From positions 124,001 to 188,000 of the forward strand of contig CALKOC010000017.1 of the NCBI GenBank assembly GCA_938091085.1: 64,000 nt of DNA. The letters are read 5' to 3'. Positions 47,159-56,380 of this stretch are shown piece by piece; position 1 is the stretch's first letter, and each line of letters starts with the position of its first letter. Origin of the DNA: an uncultured Alphaproteobacteria bacterium (lineage in GTDB: Bacteria; Pseudomonadota; Alphaproteobacteria; RS24). Under the pieces are notes generated by a model. It worked only from the letters and a program-made list of their open reading frames with translations. It made no database searches and was not told where the DNA came from. The translations under genes and the position numbers were made by a program.

Positions 47159-47253
47159 GTATCACCTTTCAAATTGATAATACTTAATATCTGTTGTTAG
47201 CCTCTAAAATACAAGGCTTAACTGGTAAAAACATTGCGATTTTGAGTTAATGT

Positions 47254-49941
47254 CTAGTCTGAACGCAATACGGGTGCTGCTTTTGCACCCAGACTTCGCC
47301 ATGTTCCTAATAGACCGAGAAACATCGATATCCCAGTCGCGCAGATAATTGTCAGAGCCAATGTACCCGGCAACATTACCCAAGAAATGCCCAGTACAAA
47401 TTTTACAATGGCCCAGGCCGCGAATGTCCCGATAAATGCCGCAATCAATGAAGCACCTAACCCAGTAAGTCCGTATTCAATCAGATAAACATATAAAATT
47501 CTTCGCCTCTCCGCGCCCAGCACCTTCATCATAACCGCATCATAAACACGTTTACGATGCCCGCCTGCAATTGCTCCAGACAGAACAAGAATACCTGTAA
47601 TGATTGACAGCGCACTCATCGCGCGAACTGCCAGGCCAAAATCATCAAGAATATCTTTTATGGTTTCCAGCGACTCTTTAATGCGGATAACGGTAATATT
47701 CGGGTATTCATTTATCAGAGCGCGTCTAAGTGCGGCTTCTCCACCTATTGGAATGACCTCGCCCTTATTTTCTGGCTCAACATCATCTAATGAAATTGTC
47801 ATTAGATGCGCATGCGGTGCAGAGGCCAGAGGTTGAGGAGAGAACAGGAAGACAAAATTAATGCCCATCGACTCCCAGTTAACTTTTCGCATATTTGAGA
47901 TTTCTGCTGTAAAAGGCCGTCCAAGCACATTCATAGTGACGGTATCACCAAGCTCAAGCCCTAGACCTTCAGCAATCTCATAATCCATCGATAATAAAGG
48001 CGGACCAATATAATCTGCCGGCCACCATTCACCCTCAGTCAACTCAACACTTTCAGGTTTCCCCGCAGCATATGTAAGCCCACGATCGCCGCGCAGCACC
48101 CATTCAGCTTCCGGTGCAGGCGTGACATCCCTGGAAGGAACGCCATTCACATGAGTCAATTTACCGCGCAACATGGGGCTGGTATTTAGCCCTCTAAAAC
48201 CATCGGAAGCTTTCGCAAGACGTTTCACGCCCTCTAATTGTTGCGTTTGAACATCCAGCAAAAAGAAAGACGGCGCCAAATCGGGAATATCGCCATCTAT
48301 CTCGGCTTTAAGATTTCCATCAACCAAAGAGATAACTGACAACAATGTCACCGCCAGCCCGATAGACAGCATAACAGCTTGTGTCGGCGCATCGGGACGG
48401 TGAATATTTTTTAAAGCAATTCGAAATTCCGGGCTTGGCAGTTTCCGTCGACGCCCGGCAAAACGAGCCAGGCTCGAAATAATGCCTGCTGCAAATCTGA
48501 GAATAAGGTAACTAGCTGTCACACCAGCAAGAAACCACAATGTAATCTCAATATATCGAACCACTAAAAATGAAATTAAAACGAGACCAAGCAAGCACAA
48601 TGCATAAAGACCCATGACCCAGAATGGCAGAGATGTTTTTTCTGTAACAAGGCTATCGCGAAACAGGCTAGCCACCGGGATAGTCTGAGCCCGCGCCAAA
48701 GGGTTTAGTGCAAATCCGATAGCCGTGAGCAGGCCAAATCCGGTGGCAGCCGCTAAAGGCGCAGGAAATAACCTCATATCAAGGTCAAAGGGAAGAAGCG
48801 ATGCCAAAAGTCCATTCGCCAATAAAGGTGTCAACGCACCCAAGGCAAGACCAAGAAAAACTCCTAACAAAGCCATCAAGAAAATTTGCAGCATATAAAA
48901 CAAAAACACCAAAGCTCCCGTCGCGCCGAGTGACTTGATTATGGCAATGCTATTGCGGCGATGATCTAGATAGGCTCTTACAGCGTTACCGACACCAATC
49001 CCACCAACAACTAGAGCTGTCAGACCAACCAGTGTTAGGAAAATTGCCATGCGTTCAATACTACGACGCAAAGACGGTGATGCGTCTGTACGTTCCTTGA
49101 TTTGCCAACCAGCATCAGGAAAAGCTTCGTTCATTTCAACTTTGGCAAGTTTGAGATCGTTCTCTGATAAAGGTGTTTTTGAACGCAGACGATAATTGTT
49201 TTCTACAAAACTGCCCGGCTGGTAAAGCCCTGAATGACGTGCGCCCGCCTTACTCAGGAGCACCCGCGGACCGATAGAAAAACCACCGGATAATCTGTCT
49301 GGTTCGGAAAGGACAACACCCGTAACCGGAAAAAAACCGGAGCCAATTTTAATTGTATCTCCAACCTCAATGCCGAGTGTTTCAAGCAGAGCCAGTTCAA
49401 CTAATGCACCATATTTTATGTCTTGATTATTGTCCTCGGCTTTGGATTTCTGGACACCAAGTGCCACATGCGGGTCAATCGCAGGTTCAATATCCAATGT
49501 GCCATAAAGCGGATAAAAAGAGTCGACGGCTTTTAACTCAACCAGAGCATGACGCATCTGATCTGTTTCAACATTTTCTTCGGCATGGCTGTAACGCGCC
49601 ATGCTGCGCATTTCATTTGACGAAGAAATATCATAACGCGCCTGTAACCATTCCTCCTCGGTAGCATTTAAAGTGCGGTGCATCATGGTAATAGAAAGAT
49701 CGCCACCTAGTATGGATTGACCTTTCACATTCAAACCTGACACAAGCGCTTCTGAAAGCGATCCGACGCCAGCAATGGCCATGACTCCAAGCGCCAAACA
49801 GGCCAAAAAAATACGAAAGCCCCGAATGCCACCTTTAAGCTCGCGAAATGCCAAACGGACGGCTAATCGAACCGCTAAATTTGGCATCATAGATGTTCTC
49901 AGGTTGTTTGCGCCTGAAGATTGTGTATCACTCGGCATCAA
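47254..49941 (-). CDS. FtsX-like ABC transporter permease (YbbP-type, predicted lipoprotein/lysophospholipid export)
   Basis: ARLAFRELKGGIRGFRIFLACLALGVMAIAGVGSL; two FtsX-like 4-TM regions; paired with ATPase. Confidence 0.9.
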   Translation of the reverse strand: MMPSDTQSSGANNLRTSMMPNLAVRLAVRLAFRELKGGIRGFRIFLACLALGVMAIAGVGSLSEALVSGLNVKGQSILGGDLSITMMHRTLNATEEEWLQARYDISSSNEMRSMARYSHAEENVETDQMRHALVELKAVDSFYPLYGTLDIEPAIDPHVALGVQKSKAEDNNQDIKYGALVELALLETLGIEVGDTIKIGSGFFPVTGVVLSEPDRLSGGFSIGPRVLLSKAGARHSGLYQPGSFVENNYRLRSKTPLSENDLKLAKVEMNEAFPDAGWQIKERTDASPSLRRSIERMAIFLTLVGLTALVVGGIGVGNAVRAYLDHRRNSIAIIKSLGATGALVFLFYMLQIFLMALLGVFLGLALGALTPLLANGLLASLLPFDLDMRLFPAPLAAATGFGLLTAIGFALNPLARAQTIPVASLFRDSLVTEKTSLPFWVMGLYALCLLGLVLISFLVVRYIEITLWFLAGVTASYLILRFAAGIISSLARFAGRRRKLPSPEFRIALKNIHRPDAPTQAVMLSIGLAVTLLSVISLVDGNLKAEIDGDIPDLAPSFFLLDVQTQQLEGVKRLAKASDGFRGLNTSPMLRGKLTHVNGVPSRDVTPAPEAEWVLRGDRGLTYAAGKPESVELTEGEWWPADYIGPPLLSMDYEIAEGLGLELGDTVTMNVLGRPFTAEISNMRKVNWESMGINFVFLFSPQPLASAPHAHLMTISLDDVEPENKGEVIPIGGEAALRRALINEYPNITVIRIKESLETIKDILDDFGLAVRAMSALSIITGILVLSGAIAGGHRKRVYDAVMMKVLGAERRRILYVYLIEYGLTGLGASLIAAFIGTFAAWAIVKFVLGISWVMLPGTLALTIICATGISMFLGLLGTWRSLGAKAAPVLRSD

Positions 49942-50617
49942 TCATCCCATCGCGCAAAGGAATAATACGATCGCATCTTTGTGCCAGATTCATATCATGC
50001 GTTACCATAATAAGCGTCACACCAAGACTTTCCTTCAGACCGAAAATTAAATCCATAATTTGCGACCCATTTGATTGGTCGAGATTTCCCGTCGGTTCAT
50101 CTGCCAGCAAAACAGGCGGCTGAGCAACAACCGCGCGCGCCAAAGCAACACGTTGTTGTTCGCCCCCAGAAAGTTGCCCTGGATAATGGTCTAATCGGTG
50201 CGCGAGACCAACATTTGCAAGCGCAGTCTCCGCTTTTTCCAGATAATCTTTATCCATACCGGCGAGTTCCAGCGGGAGCGTCACATTTTCAAATGCTGTC
50301 AATGTCGGTATGAGATGAAAAGATTGGAAAACAATACCGATATTTGTTTGACGAAAACGAGCAAGCGCGTCCTCATCCATATCAGAGAGACAATGACCGT
50401 TCATTACCACGCTTCCTGCACTTGGCAGTTCCAGACCAGCAAGTGTCATGAGCAAAGTTGATTTTCCCGAACCCGATGGGCCGGTTAAGCCAATTGCCTC
50501 GCCTTTCTTGACAGAAAGGTCGATGCCTTTAAGGATATTGACATCTCCGGCTAGGCTGGGCAGGGAGACATGTAAATTTTGTACTTCCAGAAGGGAATCG
50601 TTAGACATGTTAGGCAA
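49928..50617 (-). CDS. ABC transporter ATP-binding protein (YbbA/LolD type); start 50608 (MSNDSL) or TTG at 50617
   Basis: GLTGPSGSGKSTLLMTLAGLE; LSGGEQQRVALARAVVAQPPVLLADEPTGNLD. Confidence 0.94.
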   Translation of the reverse strand: MPNMSNDSLLEVQNLHVSLPSLAGDVNILKGIDLSVKKGEAIGLTGPSGSGKSTLLMTLAGLELPSAGSVVMNGHCLSDMDEDALARFRQTNIGIVFQSFHLIPTLTAFENVTLPLELAGMDKDYLEKAETALANVGLAHRLDHYPGQLSGGEQQRVALARAVVAQPPVLLADEPTGNLDQSNGSQIMDLIFGLKESLGVTLIMVTHDMNLAQRCDRIIPLRDGMIDAE

Positions 50618-51356
50618 GCACTCCGGACTGTTTCAAGGCTTCAAGACTTTGAGTATATACCAGACCTATACGATTATTTCAGGTTTCTGGACGCCTATTT
50701 TATACACCTCCATTTTTTGCGCGATTTTAATGAGCTTCGGTCTTCAAAATGCAAAAAGTGAGACCGCACCAATCGTTATTACCATGCTTGGGGATAGCCT
50801 GACCGCGGGGTATGGCCTGCCTATTGGCGAAGGGCTAACAGATCAACTCCAAACCGCCCTAAATGAGAAAACCGACAAAAAGATAAATATTCGTATCATT
50901 AATGCTGGTGTTTCCGGTGATACGACAGCCGGCGGGTTGGCGCGATTTGATTGGTCAATCCCCTCGGAAACGGATGCACTTATAATTGCTTTAGGCGGTA
51001 ATGATGCCCTACGTGGTGTCCCACCTGAGTCAAGCGGCAAAAATATTGAAGCTATGATTATCAAGGCTCATCAGGCCGGTATATCAGTGCTGCTGGCTGG
51101 CATGGCCGCCCCTCGGAATATGGGCGAGGATTATGTGCAAAAATTTGATGCCATCTATCCATATCTTGCTGGAAAATATGATGTCGTCTTTATGCCGTTT
51201 TTGCTTGAAGGCGTCGCAGCAGATCCTGCACTCAATCAGCCTGACCTTATTCACCCAAACCAAGAGGGGGTTGCCATTATGGTATCTAATTTAATACCTT
51301 ATATTGATCGGCTTACCCACCTTCTTGGTAAAAGTGATAATCCTATTGCTCCCTAA
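50607..51356 (+). CDS. Arylesterase / TesA-like GDSL(SGNH) hydrolase
   Basis: ITMLGDSLTAGYGLPIGEGL; GVSGDTTAGGLARFDW; ALGGNDALRGVPP; DLIHPNQEGVAIM. Confidence 0.92.
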   Translation: MLGKHSGLFQGFKTLSIYQTYTIISGFWTPILYTSIFCAILMSFGLQNAKSETAPIVITMLGDSLTAGYGLPIGEGLTDQLQTALNEKTDKKINIRIINAGVSGDTTAGGLARFDWSIPSETDALIIALGGNDALRGVPPESSGKNIEAMIIKAHQAGISVLLAGMAAPRNMGEDYVQKFDAIYPYLAGKYDVVFMPFLLEGVAADPALNQPDLIHPNQEGVAIMVSNLIPYIDRLTHLLGKSDNPIAP

Positions 51357-53442
51357 ACGCCACCCCTGCTGCTCTTTCCAACGGAGTCAGAATATAGCTC
51401 AGCACGGTGCGCTTCTTACCGATAATGTCGATTACCGTTGGCGTACCCGTCGTAATCTCAACAGGCGTTTCGCTTTTTGAAAATTGCGGATTAGGCACCT
51501 CTATCATGGTCACATAATAGGGTGGAATACCTTCTTCCTGCGTCGTATTTTGTGCAATGCGTTGCACAATACCCTCCAACGACCCGTAACGGGAAACATC
51601 ATAGGTTGATAGAGACACCTGAGCAATTTGACCAGGATAGACATTGGCCACATCATCTGCGGGTAATCTGGCTCTAATTAGCAAACTTTGTTCGTCGGGA
51701 ACGATTTCAGCCAACACAGTACCAGCCTGCAAAACTGCACCGACTGTCTTAACTTTAACTGATGTGACAATGCCGCTACTAGGCGCACGGACATCCGCAT
51801 GACGAACTTTTGCTAGATAAGCATCTTCCCTTGCACCTGCTTGACGAGCGGCAACCTCATGCTCGGCAAGTTGACTTGCTGCATCGGCACGAAAATTATC
51901 AATAGTCGCTTTATATTCATCACGCGCTTTTTGCGCTGCTAAAACTGTCTGCTCATAATTCGACTCAAGTTCTAGCAATGTTAACCTTGGTTCATAACCT
52001 TTTTCGACGAGGGGTTTAATGATTTCCATTCGCTCTTTAAGGTTTTCAGCTAACATCACATTCTCTCGAATGTTCTGGTCGATAACGGTTAAGCTGGCAT
52101 TTAATGCGCCTGTTCTTTTTTTGAAAAGAGACCGTTCGGACGTTACAACTTCCAACGCAGAATTTTCCAGCCCAGGCGGGAAGGTTATTTCCTCTGTCCC
52201 GTCGGCCAGAACAAGCTTACCGACAGCATTACCGCGAAGGACAGAGCCATCATCTCTAGTTAATTCAATACCGACGATGCGCAATTGCACCAGGGCAGAA
52301 ACTTCCTGATTAACGTTACCCACCGGATCACGGAAACCCCAATCCGCCACATCAATTAAAAGAGCGTTATCTTCATCAATATTGCCCGGATTTTCACCGC
52401 GATCAGCATCCGGCGACGCCAATGGCTTGCCTTGAGCTATGCTACGCGCGGTATTTACACGATCTGTTGACGTGCCGGGGTTTTGCAAATCATCATCCGT
52501 AAACCCGTCAGCATCAATAAGCTTGGCGATACGCTCTTCAGTTTCAGGCGTTTCTTCCATCAGCAATTGAAGTTTAATGGCTGCCGTAGCGATTTTTTCT
52601 CTAATGCCGCCTGGCGACTGCAAAGGTTTAGGAGCCGCATCGGTCGGCAGAATAAAACTATCAGGATCATTAAGGTGCTCTTCTGTGACACCACTATTAG
52701 CACCGAACAATCTTAGAAATGCTTGCTCTGTCGCCTCTTCTTCTATGAGTTGCTGCTCAATTGCCATGAGCGCCTCAACAATATCAGCAATAGCTGTGGA
52801 GATTGGCGACAATACAACATCATCTCTACCAAATTCATTTACCTTGGCACGGTAGACGATACCGTCTGGAATTGTCTCACCAGTAAATAGATCAAGCGCA
52901 CCTGCCACATCTGCAAGGATTTGCTCACCCGCATATTCACCGGGAATATTTCTGACTGCGCCCGTCTGATCGGTCGTGCCGATAAGCACATCCCCTTCGT
53001 CAATTTGACCATTGCCGTTTATATCAACGTAAACACGCGCGCCTTCTATGATACCGTCAGCTACAAAAATATCGAATGGCTGTGCATTGAAGTCACCGTC
53101 ACCGCCAGGACCCACACCCGGACCATCTGGCCTAACCGGTGGTTCACCTGGACCATCTGGCCTTGGATTTTGATTATCAGGATCTGTCAGATAAACCGGA
53201 ACCCGCACTGTTCCTCCACCGCCACACGCAGCCAGTAAAACTGCAAGTATCGGAGAAAGCGTATAAGGAGAACTCATAAGCTTGAGACTTTTCTCACGAT
53301 TAAGATTGAGTGTGTCCAATGGTGTAAAGGAAGAGCTGCTGAGGAGCTTGTTTTGCAAAAAACGACGATCTAAAAACATATTTTCAAAATCCACTTTTCT
53401 ATTTTTATTTTCCGACCCACCCCTACAGGGTAGCCGCTGCAT
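51343..53442 (-). CDS. Chimeric protein: lipoprotein-like N-terminus (LAACGGGG, Pro/Gly linker, DxNxNGxID EF-hand-like loop) joined to the C-terminal half of an HlyD-family type I secretion adaptor; true start uncertain (53442, 53379 or 53277)
   Basis: N-terminal LSPILAVLLAACGGGG, VYVDINGNGQIDEGDVLIGTTD; C-terminal EITFPPGLENSALEVVTSERSLFKKRTGAL...LVEKGYEPRLTLLELESNYEQT...VRAPSSGIVTSVKVKTVGAVLQAGTVLAEIVPDEQSLLIRARLPADDVANVYPGQIAQVSLSTYD...GKKRTVLSYILTPLERA. Confidence 0.85.
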   Translation of the reverse strand: MQRLPCRGGSENKNRKVDFENMFLDRRFLQNKLLSSSSFTPLDTLNLNREKSLKLMSSPYTLSPILAVLLAACGGGGTVRVPVYLTDPDNQNPRPDGPGEPPVRPDGPGVGPGGDGDFNAQPFDIFVADGIIEGARVYVDINGNGQIDEGDVLIGTTDQTGAVRNIPGEYAGEQILADVAGALDLFTGETIPDGIVYRAKVNEFGRDDVVLSPISTAIADIVEALMAIEQQLIEEEATEQAFLRLFGANSGVTEEHLNDPDSFILPTDAAPKPLQSPGGIREKIATAAIKLQLLMEETPETEERIAKLIDADGFTDDDLQNPGTSTDRVNTARSIAQGKPLASPDADRGENPGNIDEDNALLIDVADWGFRDPVGNVNQEVSALVQLRIVGIELTRDDGSVLRGNAVGKLVLADGTEEITFPPGLENSALEVVTSERSLFKKRTGALNASLTVIDQNIRENVMLAENLKERMEIIKPLVEKGYEPRLTLLELESNYEQTVLAAQKARDEYKATIDNFRADAASQLAEHEVAARQAGAREDAYLAKVRHADVRAPSSGIVTSVKVKTVGAVLQAGTVLAEIVPDEQSLLIRARLPADDVANVYPGQIAQVSLSTYDVSRYGSLEGIVQRIAQNTTQEEGIPPYYVTMIEVPNPQFSKSETPVEITTGTPTVIDIIGKKRTVLSYILTPLERAAGVAFREQ

Positions 53443-53860
53443 GTAATTATTTTTGGGCGAACGCTTTTAACTAAATTTAGGGAAAGCAACCGAACGAAAA
53501 GCCAGAGGTAACAAAAGCCAGAGGTGATGCGCCGACTAACAACTTTGACAAAAAACTGTGACAAAAAACGGTTTTACGGAAGCAACAGAAAGGGCATTCA
53601 ATTTTATTTTTAAATCTTACGAATGCTTAAATTACGAATACCGAGATTACTCTTGTCTAAAAAATGAAATTTTTATTAAAAATTTCTAACAACAAATACT
53701 GCAAAAAATACTGATAAATCAAACATCAGGAACTTACCAAAAACATATCTATCATGTGATGGTTAAAAAAATGTCAACGCATAACAGCTTTTTACAATTT
53801 TTTTTTACGATTTTTTCTTACTGTTTTTTTTACTGTCAATCGCCCAAAAGGCCTCGTCTT

Positions 53861-53901
53861 GGTAACAATTACTGTAATAATCACTCAGTTTAATTGTTAC
53901 C
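53861..53901. repeat. Perfect 11-bp inverted repeat GGTAACAATTA-N19-TAATTGTTACC
   Basis: Arms 53861-53871 and 53891-53901; nested palindrome ATTAC-T-GTAAT at 53868-53878. Confidence 0.75.
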
Positions 53902-54151
53902 ACTCCACATCATTAAGATGCTCAATAAAATACTATGTAGACCTAGCAAAAGAAAAAATTACTCTTTGTATTCCAAGGTACAGATAAGATGATGTTGCCG
54001 CCCTACACAAGGAGGTATATTTCAGTAAAATTAATAAAGAAAAAATATTTTAATCAAATAAGATTATTCAAATTACAGTGTTGAAATTATCAACCCAGAC
54101 CTGACATACTCCTTTTGACACTCATTCTTTCTAGCGGTTTAGGAGACGATT

Positions 54152-54460
54152 ATGGCAGCTACGGTTGAGAAACTTTCCACCACTGAACGACGTAAAGCCC
54201 TTGCAACACTCAAGGGCTGGCAAAAGCAACGCGGACGTGATGCGATTACCAAAAAGTTTATGTTTAAAGATTTTTCATCAGCCTTTGGTTGGATGAGCAG
54301 GGTGGCTATGAAAGCCGAACAAATGAATCATCATCCTGAATGGTTCAATGTGTATAACCGGGTAGAAGTTGTATTAACCACTCATGATGCGGGCGGCATT
54401 TCCCAGCTTGATATTGAGATGGCTCGCTTTATGGACCGGACCGCACCCAGACAAAAATAA
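54152..54460 (+). CDS. phhB: Pterin-4a-carbinolamine dehydratase
   Basis: [58 protein letters not shown]. Confidence 0.95.
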   Translation: MAATVEKLSTTERRKALATLKGWQKQRGRDAITKKFMFKDFSSAFGWMSRVAMKAEQMNHHPEWFNVYNRVEVVLTTHDAGGISQLDIEMARFMDRTAPRQK

Positions 54461-54484
54461 GGGCTAAATATTGAAACTGTTGAA

Positions 54485-54625
54485 AGGTGGGGTCATCTCG
54501 TGAAGGGCGGTCTCCGGCGGCTCGTTTTCCGAACTCTTATTTTTAAAACCGGATCCCTTCCTGCATCCCTGAACTAAGGGAGCCGAAATGCTGCAAATTG
54601 AGCTTTTATTGAGAGGTTTTTATCA
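54485..54625 (+). ncRNA. Possible structured non-coding RNA or structured 3' region between convergent phhB and the quinone oxidoreductase gene
   Basis: Locally GC-rich block in an AT-rich intergenic gap; complementary arms GGCTC...GAGCC, TCCG...CGGA, CCCTT...AAGGG; U-rich end. Confidence 0.25.
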
Positions 54626-54780
54626 ATTTGTAGCCATTATCATAATAATCCCCAAGACCTAACAAAGGGTTAATCGCCCTTCCTCAAGACAGCACTTGAC
54701 GCAACTTTTAACGAAAAAAGGTGATGAAAAACTCACCTAGCAACAAATCTTTATCGGCATTTTATCTGAGTAAAATAACT

Positions 54781-55785
54781 TCAGCGCCCCATATCAATAA
54801 CAAGTTTCCCTGTTACTTTTCTGGCCGCCATCTGCGCAAGGGCTTCAGCCGATTCTTCCAAAGGATAAACCCCGGAAATATGAGGTTTTATTATCCCATC
54901 ATTTAACATACCCATCAGCTCGATGATATTTTGCCGCGCATCTTTGGGTTGCTCCGCATTAAAACGCCCCCAAAACACACCAACCAGCGATGTACCTTTG
55001 AGCAAAGTCAGATTAAGCGGTATTTTAGGAATGTAACCGGCAACAAAACCGACAACTAGATAGCGTCCGCCCCAAGCCATCGCCCGCACAGCAGGCTCCG
55101 CGTAATCACCGCCAATAGCATCATATACAACATCGACACCTTTGCCGCCTGTAAGGGTTTTAATCTCTTCAGAAAAAGCTTTCTGATCATCCGAGGAAAG
55201 GCCACCGGTTTTATAAAGCAGCGTTTCATCAGCGCCATGGTCGCGACATACCTGTAATTTTTCTTCCGATGATGCCGCCGCAATAACGCGCGCGCCCATC
55301 GCCTTACCAAGCTCAACAGCTGCCAGTCCTACACCGCCAGATGCCCCCATAATAAATAAGGTCTCACCAGCTTGAATTTTCGCGCGGTCCTTAAGTGCAT
55401 GATAAGATGTGCCATAAGTTAGCCCCATCGCTGCCGCGATTTTAAAATCCATACTATCAGGAATAGGCATACAAAGAGCGGCGGGAAGCGCGATTTCATC
55501 TCTAAAGCCGCCTGTACCACAAACAGCCATCACTCTGTCACCGACTTTCAGCGTGTCAACATTAGCACCAGCCGCAATCACTTCGCCGGAAACCTCACCG
55601 CCAGGTGAAAATGGCAGAGGCGGTTTAATTTGATATAAATTCTGAATCACCAGAACATCGGGGTAATTAACCGCAGCATTATGAATTTTAATGACAACAT
55701 CATTTTCACCAGCAGTCGGTGACTCGATGTCTTCAAGCACCAGACTTTCGGGCGGACCATAATCTCTGCATAAAATGGCTCTCAT
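54781..55785 (-). CDS. NADPH:quinone oxidoreductase family (zinc-independent MDR)
   Basis: MRAILCRDYGPPESLVLEDIESP; VNYPDVLVIQNLYQIKPPLPFSPGGEVSGEVIAAG; IMGASGGVGLAAVELGKAMGARVIAAASSEEKL. Confidence 0.94.
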   Translation of the reverse strand: MRAILCRDYGPPESLVLEDIESPTAGENDVVIKIHNAAVNYPDVLVIQNLYQIKPPLPFSPGGEVSGEVIAAGANVDTLKVGDRVMAVCGTGGFRDEIALPAALCMPIPDSMDFKIAAAMGLTYGTSYHALKDRAKIQAGETLFIMGASGGVGLAAVELGKAMGARVIAAASSEEKLQVCRDHGADETLLYKTGGLSSDDQKAFSEEIKTLTGGKGVDVVYDAIGGDYAEPAVRAMAWGGRYLVVGFVAGYIPKIPLNLTLLKGTSLVGVFWGRFNAEQPKDARQNIIELMGMLNDGIIKPHISGVYPLEESAEALAQMAARKVTGKLVIDMGR

Positions 55786-55865
55786 TTATTTCCCCTAAAG
55801 AATTTCCAATTCGTGAAATCTAAAGTTATTATTCGACTTTGTAAAAACAAAAAAAGGAAAACCTC

Positions 55866-56345
55866 ATGCGTGGTTATTTTGGTATTGGTGTTGAAGGCAT
55901 TTCTAAGCCTATGAACATGGGTAGTTTGATACGTTCAGGGCATGCTTTTGGCGCCAGTTTTGCATTTACGGTTGATGCTAATTACAAAGTCCGCGAAGCC
56001 CGTTCAGACACATCCAAGACACCGAAAAATATCCCTTGGTATGACTGGGACAATCTTGAGGACATGATTCTCCCGAGACATTGCCAGCTAGTCGGTATTG
56101 AACTGGTAGACGAAGCGATTGACCTGCCGAGCTTTACACATCCAAGATGCGCGGCCTATGTGCTGGGCCCTGAACGCGGGACATTATCGGAAGCCATGCT
56201 GGATAAATGCGACCATATCATTCGGGTGCCGACGCATTTTTGTTTAAATGTTCAAATCGCTGGCGCGGTTGTCATGTATGACAGGATGCAGAGCTTCAGC
56301 AAATTTGAAGATCGTCCGGTAATGCCCGGCGGGAATCCTCGTTGA
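55866..56345 (+). CDS. SpoU/TrmH-family RNA methyltransferase
   Basis: KPMNMGSLIRSGHAFGASFAFTVD; AAYVLGPERGTLSEAMLDKCDHIIRVPTHFCLNVQIAGAVVMYDRM (motifs 2 and 3). Confidence 0.9.
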   Translation: MRGYFGIGVEGISKPMNMGSLIRSGHAFGASFAFTVDANYKVREARSDTSKTPKNIPWYDWDNLEDMILPRHCQLVGIELVDEAIDLPSFTHPRCAAYVLGPERGTLSEAMLDKCDHIIRVPTHFCLNVQIAGAVVMYDRMQSFSKFEDRPVMPGGNPR

Positions 56346-56380
56346 AAAAGTAAAGACATCTGGCAATTAGAAGTTTGTAA

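Noticed and set aside
53861-53901. Intrinsic terminator interpretation of the 11-bp inverted repeat
   Set aside because: No adjacent 3' gene end on either strand and no poly-T directly after the stem; kept as an operator/RNA-structure candidate.
53989-54084. 31-codon ORF (MMLPPYTRRYISVKLIKKKYFNQIRLFKLQC) upstream of phhB
   Set aside because: Too short, no supporting Shine-Dalgarno before its ATG (an AAGGAGG lies inside it), no recognisable family.
54485-54625. Confident 6S, SRP or tmRNA assignment
   Set aside because: Only a weak motif resemblance to 6S; no SRP tetraloop/GGAAG motif and no tmRNA tag-like coding piece recognised.
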